A stretch of 9,479 bases of DNA. It comes from Actinomycetes bacterium. Its GTDB lineage: Bacteria > Actinomycetota > Actinomycetes > Actinomycetales > Microbacteriaceae. A program made the translations under genes and the position numbers. This document shows, piece after piece, positions 1-6,200 of the stretch (the stretch's first letter is position 1; every line of letters starts with the position of its first letter). The notes below the pieces were generated by a model. It searched no databases. It was not told the DNA's origin and saw nothing but the letters and a program-made list of their open reading frames with translations. The stretch covers positions 1-9,479 of the forward strand of contig JAEWJG010000050.1 of the NCBI GenBank assembly GCA_023386675.1. The letters are read 5' to 3'.

Positions 1-99
1 GTCTACATCCGGGAAACCGCACGCGTGATCCGACTTCCGGCCGATGACAGGCGCTCCCGATCCGATACGCTGGACGGCAAGGAGGTTGACGGTGCCTGA
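1..99 (+). CDS. 3' end of an upstream gene (partial; possibly CDP-alcohol phosphatidyltransferase)
   Basis: Frame 1 is open from the first base to a TGA at 97-99 and would encode a 32-residue C-terminal tail beginning VYIRETARVIRLP and ending in a charged stretch. Two things favour a real gene end: the reading frame is uninterrupted from the window edge, and its stop lies 8 bases inside the next gene, an arrangement typical of coupled actinobacterial operons. The YIRETARVIR segment resembles the last membrane-proximal helix and basic tail of PgsA-like CDP-alcohol phosphatidyltransferases, whose genes lie a few genes upstream of garA in mycobacteria. That resemblance is from memory and the fragment is too short to assign. 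It could equally be another protein, or chance openness in GC-rich DNA. Confidence 0.4.
   Translation, partial: VYIRETARVIRLPADDRRSRSDTLDGKEVDGA
44..71 (+). promoter_or_regulatory. Candidate sigma-70-type promoter for the FHA gene
   Basis: ATGACA at 44-49 matches the -35 consensus TTGACA in five of six positions. It is followed after 16 bases by TACGCT at 66-71, which fits the actinobacterial TAnnnT -10 pattern. Transcription would begin near 78, just ahead of the ribosome binding site, giving a leader of about 15 bases. The site lies inside the presumed end of the upstream gene, so it would be an internal promoter. The match rests on the two hexamers alone. Confidence 0.3.
79..85 (+). promoter_or_regulatory. 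Ribosome binding site that fixes the FHA gene start
   Basis: AAGGAGG at 79-85 is a near-perfect anti-Shine-Dalgarno match six bases before the GTG at 92. It decides the start in favour of GTG 92 over the in-frame ATG at 44, which has no such site and would add 16 residues unlike the family N-terminus. Confidence 0.75.
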
Positions 100-598
100 C
101 AACATTGACCCGAACGCTGCGGCCGGCGGAGCCGACGACACCGCTCGGGCCCCCCTGCGCGACGCGGCGGGCAACGAGGACACGACCGCGCGCTTCGGCG
201 AGGAGTTCATCTCGAAGATGTACCCCTCGGGCGAGGTGTCGCCGGAGGAGCAGGAGGCCATCGCCGCCCTGCCGTCCGGTTCGGCGTTGCTCATCGTCCG
301 CCGCGGACCGAACTCGGGGGCGCGCTTCCTCCTCGACGCCGACGTGACGACGGCGGGCCGCCACCCGAACGCCGACATCTTCCTCGACGACGTGACCGTG
401 TCGCGCCGCCATGCGGAGTTCACCCGCCGCGGCACCTCGTTCGAGGTGCGCGACCTGGGCTCGCTGAACGGCACCTACTACGACGGCGTCCGCATCGAGA
501 GCGCGCTGCTCGCCGATGCGGCCGAGGTCCAGATCGGCAAGTTCCGCCTCACGTTCTACGCGTCGCGTCACGACCTCGCCGCAGCGGCGAACGGCTAG
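92..598 (+). CDS. garA: GarA/OdhI-like FHA-domain regulator
   Basis: This 168-residue cytosolic protein resembles mycobacterial GarA and corynebacterial OdhI. In that family the unphosphorylated protein binds and inhibits 2-oxoglutarate dehydrogenase and acts on glutamate enzymes. Phosphorylation of a threonine by PknB or PknG makes the FHA domain bind its own N-terminus and switches it off. The features are visible here: a low-complexity N-terminus, a D30-T31-T32 motif at the place of the family ETT phosphosite, and a C-terminal FHA domain (about 63-157). The FHA domain has G89-R90-H91, S104-R105-R106-H107 and G123-SLNGTY-129, the phosphothreonine-binding residues. The stretch from LPSGSALL to EVQIGKFRL is very close to GarA. 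The start is GTG 92 with AAGGAGG at 79-85. Its stop TAG shares one base with the next start, so it is probably translated together with the FtsR-like gene. The family call is firm; the exact targets in this organism are inferred. Confidence 0.92.
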   Translation: MPDNIDPNAAAGGADDTARAPLRDAAGNEDTTARFGEEFISKMYPSGEVSPEEQEAIAALPSGSALLIVRRGPNSGARFLLDADVTTAGRHPNADIFLDDVTVSRRHAEFTRRGTSFEVRDLGSLNGTYYDGVRIESALLADAAEVQIGKFRLTFYASRHDLAAAANG

Positions 599-1290
599 TG
601 GCCCGGCCGGCCCAGCGGGCCGCCGGCGACGCTCCGGCCCTGCTCAGCATCGGCCAGGTCCTCGCTCGGCTCAGCCCCGAGTTCCCGGACCTGTCGTCGT
701 CGAAGCTGCGCTTCCTGGAGGAGCGCGGGCTGGTCTCTCCCGCCCGCACGGCCTCCGGGTACCGGAAGTTCTCCACCCCCGACGTGGAGCGGCTGCGGGC
801 GGTGCTCGCCATGCAGCGCGACCACTACCTCCCGCTGAAGGTCATCAAGAAGTACTTCGCCGACCTGGATGCGGGGCTCGACCCGGCGTTCCCAGGCACC
901 GCGCCCGCCGGCTCCATCCTCGGCGGCTCGCGGCGCTACCGGCGTGACGACCTCCTCCGCGAGGCGGGAGCCGACGCCGAGCTGCTGCAGGATGCGGTGA
1001 GCGCGTCGCTGCTCCCGGCCGCGGATTCCTACGGCGACGAGGCGCTGACGGTGCTCCGCGCCCTCGTGGAACTGCGCCGGAACGGCATCGAGCCGCGTCA
1101 CCTGCGTGGCTTCCGCGCGGCGGCGGAGCGTGAGATCGGGCTGATCGAGACCGCGCTGGTGCCGATCGCGCGGAGGAACGATGCGACGGCGAAGGCGCGC
1201 ACGGCGGAGCTCGCCCGCGAGATCGCGGCGCAGCTCGACGTGGTGCGCGGCAGCATCATCCGCTCGTCCATCGCGCGGCTGCGTCCGTGA
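598..1290 (+). CDS. ftsR: FtsR-like MerR-family transcriptional regulator
   Basis: This 230-residue protein has an N-terminal MerR winged helix-turn-helix. It resembles Rv1828 of M. tuberculosis and FtsR of Corynebacterium glutamicum, which activates ftsZ. The recognition region runs from LSIGQVLARL (16-25) through K36-LRFLEERGLV-46 and SGYRKF (53-58), with the second helix pair at DVERLRAVL. It is followed by the family hallmark HYLPLKVIK (76-84). The C-terminal half (about 120-230) is helical with no metal- or drug-binding motif that I recognise. GTG 598 overlaps the FHA stop TAG (596-598) by one base and lacks a strong Shine-Dalgarno sequence, which fits translational coupling. The order after garA matches mycobacteria and supports orthology. 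Control of ftsZ here is inferred from the family. Confidence 0.87.
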   Translation: MARPAQRAAGDAPALLSIGQVLARLSPEFPDLSSSKLRFLEERGLVSPARTASGYRKFSTPDVERLRAVLAMQRDHYLPLKVIKKYFADLDAGLDPAFPGTAPAGSILGGSRRYRRDDLLREAGADAELLQDAVSASLLPAADSYGDEALTVLRALVELRRNGIEPRHLRGFRAAAEREIGLIETALVPIARRNDATAKARTAELAREIAAQLDVVRGSIIRSSIARLRP

Positions 1291-1337
1291 CCGAGGCCGA
1301 CCGGACCGACACGCCGAGGTCGAAACGGCGGATGTCG

Positions 1338-1366
1338 TTGCCCGGCGACGCCCGCATGGGTACCGT
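1338..1366 (+). promoter_or_regulatory. Promoter candidate for the second MerR gene
   Basis: TTGCCC at 1338-1343 and TACCGT at 1361-1366 are separated by exactly 17 bases and fit the housekeeping-sigma pattern common in high-GC actinobacteria (TTGnnn, TAnnnT). Predicted initiation near 1373 gives a leader of about 50 bases ending in the AGAGG ribosome binding site at 1411-1415. The rest of the 133-bp gap (1291-1423) shows no coding sequence. The MerR gene can therefore be expressed apart from garA-ftsR. Confidence 0.5.
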
Positions 1367-1423
1367 GGATGAAGCGACGCGGTTGCGGCGCGAGATTCAC
1401 TACCCGGGTGAGAGGCGATCTTC

Positions 1424-1975
1424 ATGAGCGAACTGAGTCGTGACGACGGCGCCTCCCGCTACGACCTCGGTCTGCTCTTCACCGACGGCCTCCCCGAGAT
1501 GGACGACGTGAACGGCTACCGCGGTGCGGTCGCCGCCCGCGCGGCCGGGATCTCGTACCGCCAGCTCGACTACTGGGCCCGCACGGGCCTGGTAGAGCCG
1601 ACCGTCCGCGGTGCCGCCGGTTCGGGTTCGCAGCGCCTGTACGGCTTCCGCGACATCCTGGTGCTCAAGCTCGTGAAGCGCCTCCTCGACACCGGCATCT
1701 CGCTGCAGCAGATCCGCACCGCCGTGAACCAGCTCCGTGAGTCGGGCGTCAATGACCTCGCCCAGACGACGCTGATGAGCGACGGCGCGAGCGTCTACCT
1801 CTGCACCTCGAACGACGAGGTCATCGACCTGGTCAGCCGCGGCCAGGGCGTTTTCGGCATCGCGGTCGGCAAGGTGCTGCGCGAGGTCGAGTCGAGCCTC
1901 GTCGAGATCGACACGCAGCCCGATGCGATGGACGAGCTCGCAGCTCGCCGCGCATCCCGCACCCGCGCCTCCTAA
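1424..1975 (+). CDS. MerR-family regulator of the Rv1830 (ResR/McdR) type
   Basis: This protein of 183 residues has a MerR-type winged helix-turn-helix. After a 30-residue leader the DNA-binding part spans about 32-103: YRGAVAARAAGISYRQLDYW (32-51) is the first helix-turn-helix, TGLVEPTVRG begins the wing, and S69-QRLYGFRDILVLKLVK-85 and LLDTGISLQQIR (87-98) form the following helices. The C-terminal part (about 110-165) contains VYLCTSNDEVIDL and GQGVFGIAVGKVLREV, which is characteristic of the actinobacterial Rv1830 group. In M. tuberculosis, Rv1830 influences cell-division timing and recovery after antibiotics. ATG 1424 has AGAGG at 1411-1415 with eight bases of spacing. It follows the FtsR-like gene as in mycobacteria but without an Rv1829-type gene between. 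Its DNA targets here are unknown. Confidence 0.88.
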   Translation: MSELSRDDGASRYDLGLLFTDGLPEMDDVNGYRGAVAARAAGISYRQLDYWARTGLVEPTVRGAAGSGSQRLYGFRDILVLKLVKRLLDTGISLQQIRTAVNQLRESGVNDLAQTTLMSDGASVYLCTSNDEVIDLVSRGQGVFGIAVGKVLREVESSLVEIDTQPDAMDELAARRASRTRAS

Positions 1976-1987
1976 CCGCCCGCGCTC

Positions 1988-2007
1988 GGGGCGCTGCGCG
2001 CCGCCCC
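1988..2007 (+). terminator. Weak hairpin, possible U-less terminator after the MerR gene
   Basis: GGGGCG at 1988-1993 pairs perfectly with CGCCCC at 2002-2007 around an eight-base loop, beginning 13 bases after the MerR stop codon. No T-run follows, so a classical intrinsic terminator is not supported. Hairpins without a U tract do occur behind actinobacterial genes, but in DNA this GC-rich a six-pair stem can also arise by chance. Confidence 0.25.
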
Positions 2008-2043
2008 GCCCCGCTGCGCTCCGTGCCGCCGTCCCCGCCACTC

Positions 2044-2106
2044 GCTCGCCGAAGTGCAGCCAGTTGCGGTCGACACGCCGTGCAGGTGCGCAACAACGTG
2101 CACCTC
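2044..2106 (+). repeat. 63-bp dyad repeat, copy 1
   Basis: This copy is identical at 58 of 63 positions to 2223-2285; the differences are at 2060-2061, 2081-2082 and 2095. It is built as an imperfect inverted repeat. The outer arms 2049-2068 and 2089-2108 match at 14 of 20 positions around a 20-base centre that contains GTCGAC (2070-2075). An inner competing hairpin pairs AGGTGC (2084-2089) with GCACCT (2100-2105). The DNA on either side is not shared with copy 2, so the unit has defined edges. I do not recognise a named repeat family. Confidence 0.85.
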
Positions 2107-2170
2107 AGCGGTCGTCTGCCGCCACCAGTGCTCGCCGCTGCGTGCACGCCGGCACCGAGCGCCGCACCCC

Positions 2171-2215
2171 GGGCGCCTGCATCCCACGCCCCCACATTCC
2201 GCGCGCCCGCATCCC
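2171..2215 (+). repeat. Three-unit degenerate 15-bp tandem repeat
   Basis: The units are 2171-2185, 2186-2200 and 2201-2215. Units 1 and 3 agree at 13 of 15 positions and units 2 and 3 at 11 of 15, with the shared core CGCC(C/T)GCATCCC most complete in units 1 and 3. A further worn unit may precede them (about 2158-2170). The array lies between the two dyad repeats. It is probably a small decaying minisatellite; no function is visible. Confidence 0.55.
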
Positions 2216-2222
2216 GTTGCCG

Positions 2223-2285
2223 GCTCGCCGAAGTGCAGGTAGTTGCGGTCGACACGCCGCACAGGTGCGCAACGACGTGCACCTC
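2223..2285 (+). repeat. 63-bp dyad repeat, copy 2
   Basis: This is a direct repeat of 2044-2106 at an offset of 179 bases. Its symmetry is better than that of copy 1: the arms 2228-2247 and 2268-2287 match at 17 of 20 positions around a 20-base centre (2248-2267) that includes GTCGAC. It lies 48 bases beyond the parA stop codon, so a parA transcript reading through would fold it as a long stem-loop. That would suit a terminator or 3'-end stabiliser, although no T-run is present. Confidence 0.85.
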
Positions 2286-2333
2286 GGGCATGGGGGCAGG
2301 GGCCGGGACGGAGGCGGCGCGGACGCCGCCGCG

Positions 2334-3143
2334 TCAGGACTGAGCGGTCGCGTACTCGCCGAGGCGAGCGGTGCGGAGCACGCGCTCCAGCAGCAGGTCG
2401 AAGTTGTGCGCCATCTCCTGCGCGCTCTCACCCGGCCAGACGTGCAGCGGCTTCGCCGCGCCCTGCGCCTGCTGCAGCGACGTGCGCTCCGGCAGCTGAG
2501 GGGAGAGCACGAGCGGGCCGAACATGTCGCGCAGCTCCTTGATCCGGAACTGGTGCTCCAGCGACTGGACGCGCGCGCGGTTGACGATGATGCCGAGCGG
2601 CTGGAGGCGCGGTGAGAGACCGCGGCGGATCTCCTCGATGGCACGCAGCGCGCGGTCGGCGGCCGCCACCGAGAACAGGCCGGGCTCGGTCACCACGGCG
2701 ACGCGGTCGCTCGCGGCCCAGGCCGTGCGGGTCAGCGCGTTGAGCGACGGGGCGCAGTCGATGAGCACGAGCTCGTAGTCGTGCTCGACGTTCGCCAGCG
2801 CCTCCTCCAGCTTCCAGATGTCGCGGATGCTGGGGTGCGGGCCGTCGAAGTTGATCGCCGACGGGCTGCCGATCATGACGTCGATCGTGCCGGAGCGGCC
2901 CTTCGTCCAGCCGGACGGCGCGATCGCGGCGCGCACGATCTTCTCCTTGGGGGAGGCGAGCACGTCGGCGACGTTGAGGTGACCGGCGACCTGGATGTCC
3001 ATCCCGGTGGAGACGTCCGATTGCGGGTCGAGGTCGACGACCAGCGTGCGCAGCCCTTTGGCGAACGCCGCGGACGCAAGACCGAGCGTCACAGTCGTCT
3101 TTCCGACACCTCCCTTGAGGGAGCTAACGCTGAGTACGTGCAC
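2334..3143 (-). CDS. Orphan ParA/Soj-type P-loop ATPase
   Basis: This 269-residue protein of the ParA/MinD superfamily binds ATP and probably dimerises on DNA or a partner to position cellular cargo. Visible motifs are the deviant Walker A K10-GGVGKTT-17 with signature lysine K10, the Walker A' V35-VDLDPQ-41, and the Walker B LVLIDCAPS with D129. There is no N-terminal helix-turn-helix, so it is of the short Soj-like class. I prefer GTG 3143 (MHVLSVSSLKGG) because it places K10 as in homologues and lies seven bases after a TAACGT -10 candidate. GTG 3152, with AAGG at 3160-3157, would add three residues. No parB lies next to it and I see no parS sequence, so replication-origin segregation is not supported. 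It is divergent from pyruvate carboxylase and convergent with the MerR gene. Its cargo is unknown. Confidence 0.88.
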   Translation of the reverse strand: MHVLSVSSLKGGVGKTTVTLGLASAAFAKGLRTLVVDLDPQSDVSTGMDIQVAGHLNVADVLASPKEKIVRAAIAPSGWTKGRSGTIDVMIGSPSAINFDGPHPSIRDIWKLEEALANVEHDYELVLIDCAPSLNALTRTAWAASDRVAVVTEPGLFSVAAADRALRAIEEIRRGLSPRLQPLGIIVNRARVQSLEHQFRIKELRDMFGPLVLSPQLPERTSLQQAQGAAKPLHVWPGESAQEMAHNFDLLLERVLRTARLGEYATAQS

Positions 3144-3222
3144 GAGAGCCACGTTACCTTCACTAGTCTTAGAGAACCTAACCGTTTGCTGTGTGGTGTC
3201 GACCCCTGCTCGAAAGGTCCCC
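3144..3222. promoter_or_regulatory. Divergent parA / pyruvate carboxylase control region
   Basis: This 79-bp gap between two divergent starts is clearly richer in A and T than the rest of the window, especially 3152-3200, as expected of promoter DNA in a high-GC genome. It must hold both promoters or depend on signals inside the parA 5' end. A short inverted repeat (TTAG at 3169-3172 with CTAA at 3178-3181) and TAGTCT (3164-3169) are the only visible marks. I could not find a -35/-10 pair for the carboxylase with good spacing. Confidence 0.5.
3151..3156 (-). promoter_or_regulatory. Possible -10 element for a leaderless parA transcript
   Basis: On the - strand TAACGT (3156 to 3151) fits the TAnnnT -10 pattern, and the seven bases after it end directly at GTG 3143, so transcription could begin at the start codon. 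No convincing -35 hexamer lies 16-18 bases upstream. The same bases also lie between AAGG and the alternative start GTG 3152, so the two interpretations compete. Confidence 0.3.
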
Positions 3223-6200
3223 ATGTTCCGAAAGATCCTCGTTGCCAACCGCGGTGAAATCGCCATCCGGGCTTTCCGGGCCGCGTACGAACTCGGTGCC
3301 CAGACCGTCGCCGTCTTCCCCTACGAGGACCGCAACTCGATGCACCGTCTGAAGGCCGACGAGGCGTACCAGATCGGCGAGCCGGGGCATCCGGTCCGTG
3401 CCTACCTGGATGTGGCTGAGATCATCCGCGTCGCGCAGGAGTCCGGCGCCGACGCGATCTACCCGGGCTACGGCTTCCTCTCCGAGAACCCGGAGCTCGC
3501 CGACGCCGCCCGCGCCGCCGGAATCGCCTTCATCGGCCCGCGCGCCGAGGTGCTCGAGATGGCCGGCAACAAGGTGACCGCAAAGGAGCACGCGATCGCC
3601 GCGGGCGTCCCGGTGCTCAAGTCGACCCCGCCGTCGCGCGACATCGACGAGCTGATCGCCGGCGCCGACGCCATCGGGTTCCCCATCTTCGCCAAGGCGG
3701 TCGCCGGAGGCGGCGGCCGCGGCATGCGTCGCGTAGCCACCAAGGAGGAGCTGCGTCCCGCCCTCGAAGAGGCGATGCGCGAGGCCGACAGCGCGTTCGG
3801 CGACCCGACCATGTTCCTGGAGCAGGCGGTGCTGCGTCCCCGTCACATCGAGGTGCAGATCCTCGCCGACGGCGCCGGGGACACCATCCACCTGTTCGAG
3901 CGCGACTGCTCTGTGCAGCGCCGCCACCAGAAGGTGGTCGAGATCGCGCCCGCCCCGAACCTCTCGGACGACATCCGCCAGGCGCTCTACCGCGACGCCA
4001 TCGCCTTTGCCAAGTCGATCGGCTACGAGAACGCGGGCACCGTGGAGTTCCTCCTCGACACCGCCGGTGAGCGCGCCGGCCAGCACGTGTTCATCGAGAT
4101 GAACCCGCGCATCCAGGTCGAGCACACGATCACCGAGGAGATCACCGACGTCGACCTGGTGCAGTCGCAGATCCGCATCGCTGCGGGGGAGACCCTGGGC
4201 GACCTGGGCCTCAGCCAGGACAGCGTCCAGATGCGCGGCGCCGCCCTGCAGTGCCGCATCACGACCGAGGACCCGACGGCCGGCTTCCGTCCGGACACCG
4301 GCAAGATCACGACCTACCGCTCCCCGGGCGGCGCCGGCATCCGCCTCGACGGCGGCACGATCAACCCGGGCGCCCAGATCAGCCCGCACTTCGACTCCAT
4401 GCTCGCGAAGCTCATCACCCGCGGCCGCGACTTCCCGGCCGCCGTGCTGCGCGCGCGTCGTGCGCTGGCCGAGTTCCGCGTGCGCGGCGTCGCCACGAAT
4501 ATCCCGTTCCTGCAGGCCGTGATGGAGGACCCGGACTTCATCGCCGGCAACGTCTCCACCTCGTTCATCGAGGAGCGCCCGGAGCTGTTCCGCGGCCGTG
4601 CCTCGAAGGACCGCGGCACGAAGGTGCTCAACTGGCTCGCCGACGTCACCGTCAACCAGCCGAACGGCCCGCGTCCGCAGACCGCCGACCCCGCCGAGAA
4701 GCTGCCGGAGATCGACCTGAGCGCCCCGGCCCCCGCCGGATCCCGCCAGCGTCTCCTGGAGCTGGGCCCGAAGGGCTTCGCCGAGGCGCTGCGCGCGCAG
4801 AAGGCGCTCGCGGTCACCGAGACCACCTTCCGCGACGCCCACCAGTCGCTGCTCGCGACGCGCGTCCGCACCCGCGACCTCGTCGCCGTCGCCCCGTACG
4901 TCGCGCGCATGACGCCCGAGCTGCTGTCGGTCGAGGCCTGGGGAGGCGCGACCTACGACGTCGCGCTCCGCTTCCTCGGGGAGGACCCGTGGGAGCGCCT
5001 GGCCACGCTGCGCGAGGCGCTGCCGAACATCAATATCCAGATGCTGCTCCGCGGCCGCAACACCGTCGGCTACACGCCGTACCCGACGCAGGTCACGGAC
5101 GCATTCGTCCGCGAGGCCGCGGCGACCGGCGTGGACATCTTCCGCATCTTCGACGCCCTCAACGACGTCTCGCAGATGCGCCCGGCGATCGAGTCGGTGC
5201 TCGCCACCGGCTCCTCGATCGCCGAGGTCGCCGTCTGCTACACGGGCGACCTGCTCGACCCGGCCGAGGACCTCTACACGCTGGACTACTACCTCCGCCT
5301 CGCCGAGCAGATCGTCGAGTCGGGCGCGCACATCCTCGCGATCAAGGACATGGCGGGCCTGCTCCGCCCGGCGGCCGCCGAGAAGCTGGTCGCCGCCTTC
5401 CGCGAGCGGTTCGACCTGCCCGTGCACGTGCACACCCACGACACCCCGGGCGGCCAGCTCGCGACGCTGCTCGCCGCATCCCGTGCCGGCGCCGACGCGG
5501 TGGATGTGGCCAGCGCGCCCATGGCCGGCACCACCAGCCAGCCGAGCGCGTCCGCACTCGTCGCCGCCCTCGCGCACACCGAGCGCGACACCGGCATCTC
5601 GCTGCAGGCGGTCGAAGACCTGGAGCCGTACTGGGAGGCCGTCCGGCAGGTCTACCGTCCGTTCGAGTCGGGGCTGCCCGGCCCCACGGGCCGCGTGTAC
5701 AAGCACGAGATCCCCGGAGGTCAGCTCTCGAACCTGCGCCAGCAGGCGAAGGCGCTGGGCCTGGCGGAGGACTTCGAGCTCGTCGAGGACATGTACGCGG
5801 CGGCCAACCGCATCCTGGGCCGCATCCCGAAGGTGACGCCGTCGTCCAAGGTGGTCGGCGACCTCGCTCTGCACCTCGCCGCGGTGAAGGCCGACCCCGA
5901 CGACTTCGCCGAGAACCCGCAGAACTACGACATCCCGGACTCCGTGGTCGGCTTCATGGCCGGTGAGCTGGGCGAACTGCCGGGTGGATGGCCGGAGCCG
6001 TTCCGCACGAAGGTGCTGGCCGGCAAGACGGTCAAGGTCGGGGTGGAGGACCTCTCCGCCGACGACGCCTCCGCGCTCGAAGGTTCGAGCGAGGAGCGCC
6101 GCGCGACCCTCAACCGCCTGCTGTTCCCCGCGCCGACCCGCATCTTCGAGCAGATGCGCGAGCTGTTCGGCGACCTGTCGGTGGTCGACTCTCTCGACTA

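Larger units (their letters stand above)
1976..2333. other. 358-bp non-coding stretch between convergent genes
   Basis: This stretch separates the stop of the MerR gene (+) from the stop of the parA gene (-). Open frames run through it on both strands, but none has a ribosome binding site, a recognisable domain or plausible composition; they are arginine/alanine/proline-rich by-products of GC content. It contains one weak hairpin (1988-2007), two copies of a 63-bp dyad repeat (2044-2106 and 2223-2285) and a three-unit 15-bp tandem repeat (2171-2215). Probable roles are transcription termination for both flanking genes or a site for a DNA-binding protein. Confidence 0.75.

Noticed and set aside
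44..91. ATG 44 as start of the FHA gene
   Set aside because: There is no Shine-Dalgarno sequence before it and the extra residues do not resemble the family; GTG 92 has AAGGAGG at ideal distance.
2044..2285. CRISPR array
   Set aside because: There are only two copies, each a 63-bp dyad with a 116-bp interval, and no cas gene; unit and spacer sizes do not fit.
2044..2285. parS centromere sites for the adjacent ParA
   Set aside because: The palindromes share no resemblance with the conserved bacterial parS 16-mer and no parB is present; kept only as a speculation in the findings.
1923..2615. Long overlapping open frames through the convergent intergenic region on both strands
   Set aside because: They run into the antisense of parA or merR, have Arg/Ala/Pro-rich composition with no domain, and the two repeats fall in different frames of different reading frames.
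3164..3169. TAGTCT as -10 element of the pyc promoter
   Set aside because: No -35-like hexamer lies 16-18 bases upstream, so the match to TAnnnT alone is not enough.
2995..3222. N-terminal extension of pyruvate carboxylase by 76 residues
   Set aside because: The extension lies antisense to parA, has no ribosome binding site, and ATG 3223 gives the canonical MFRKILVANRGE start.
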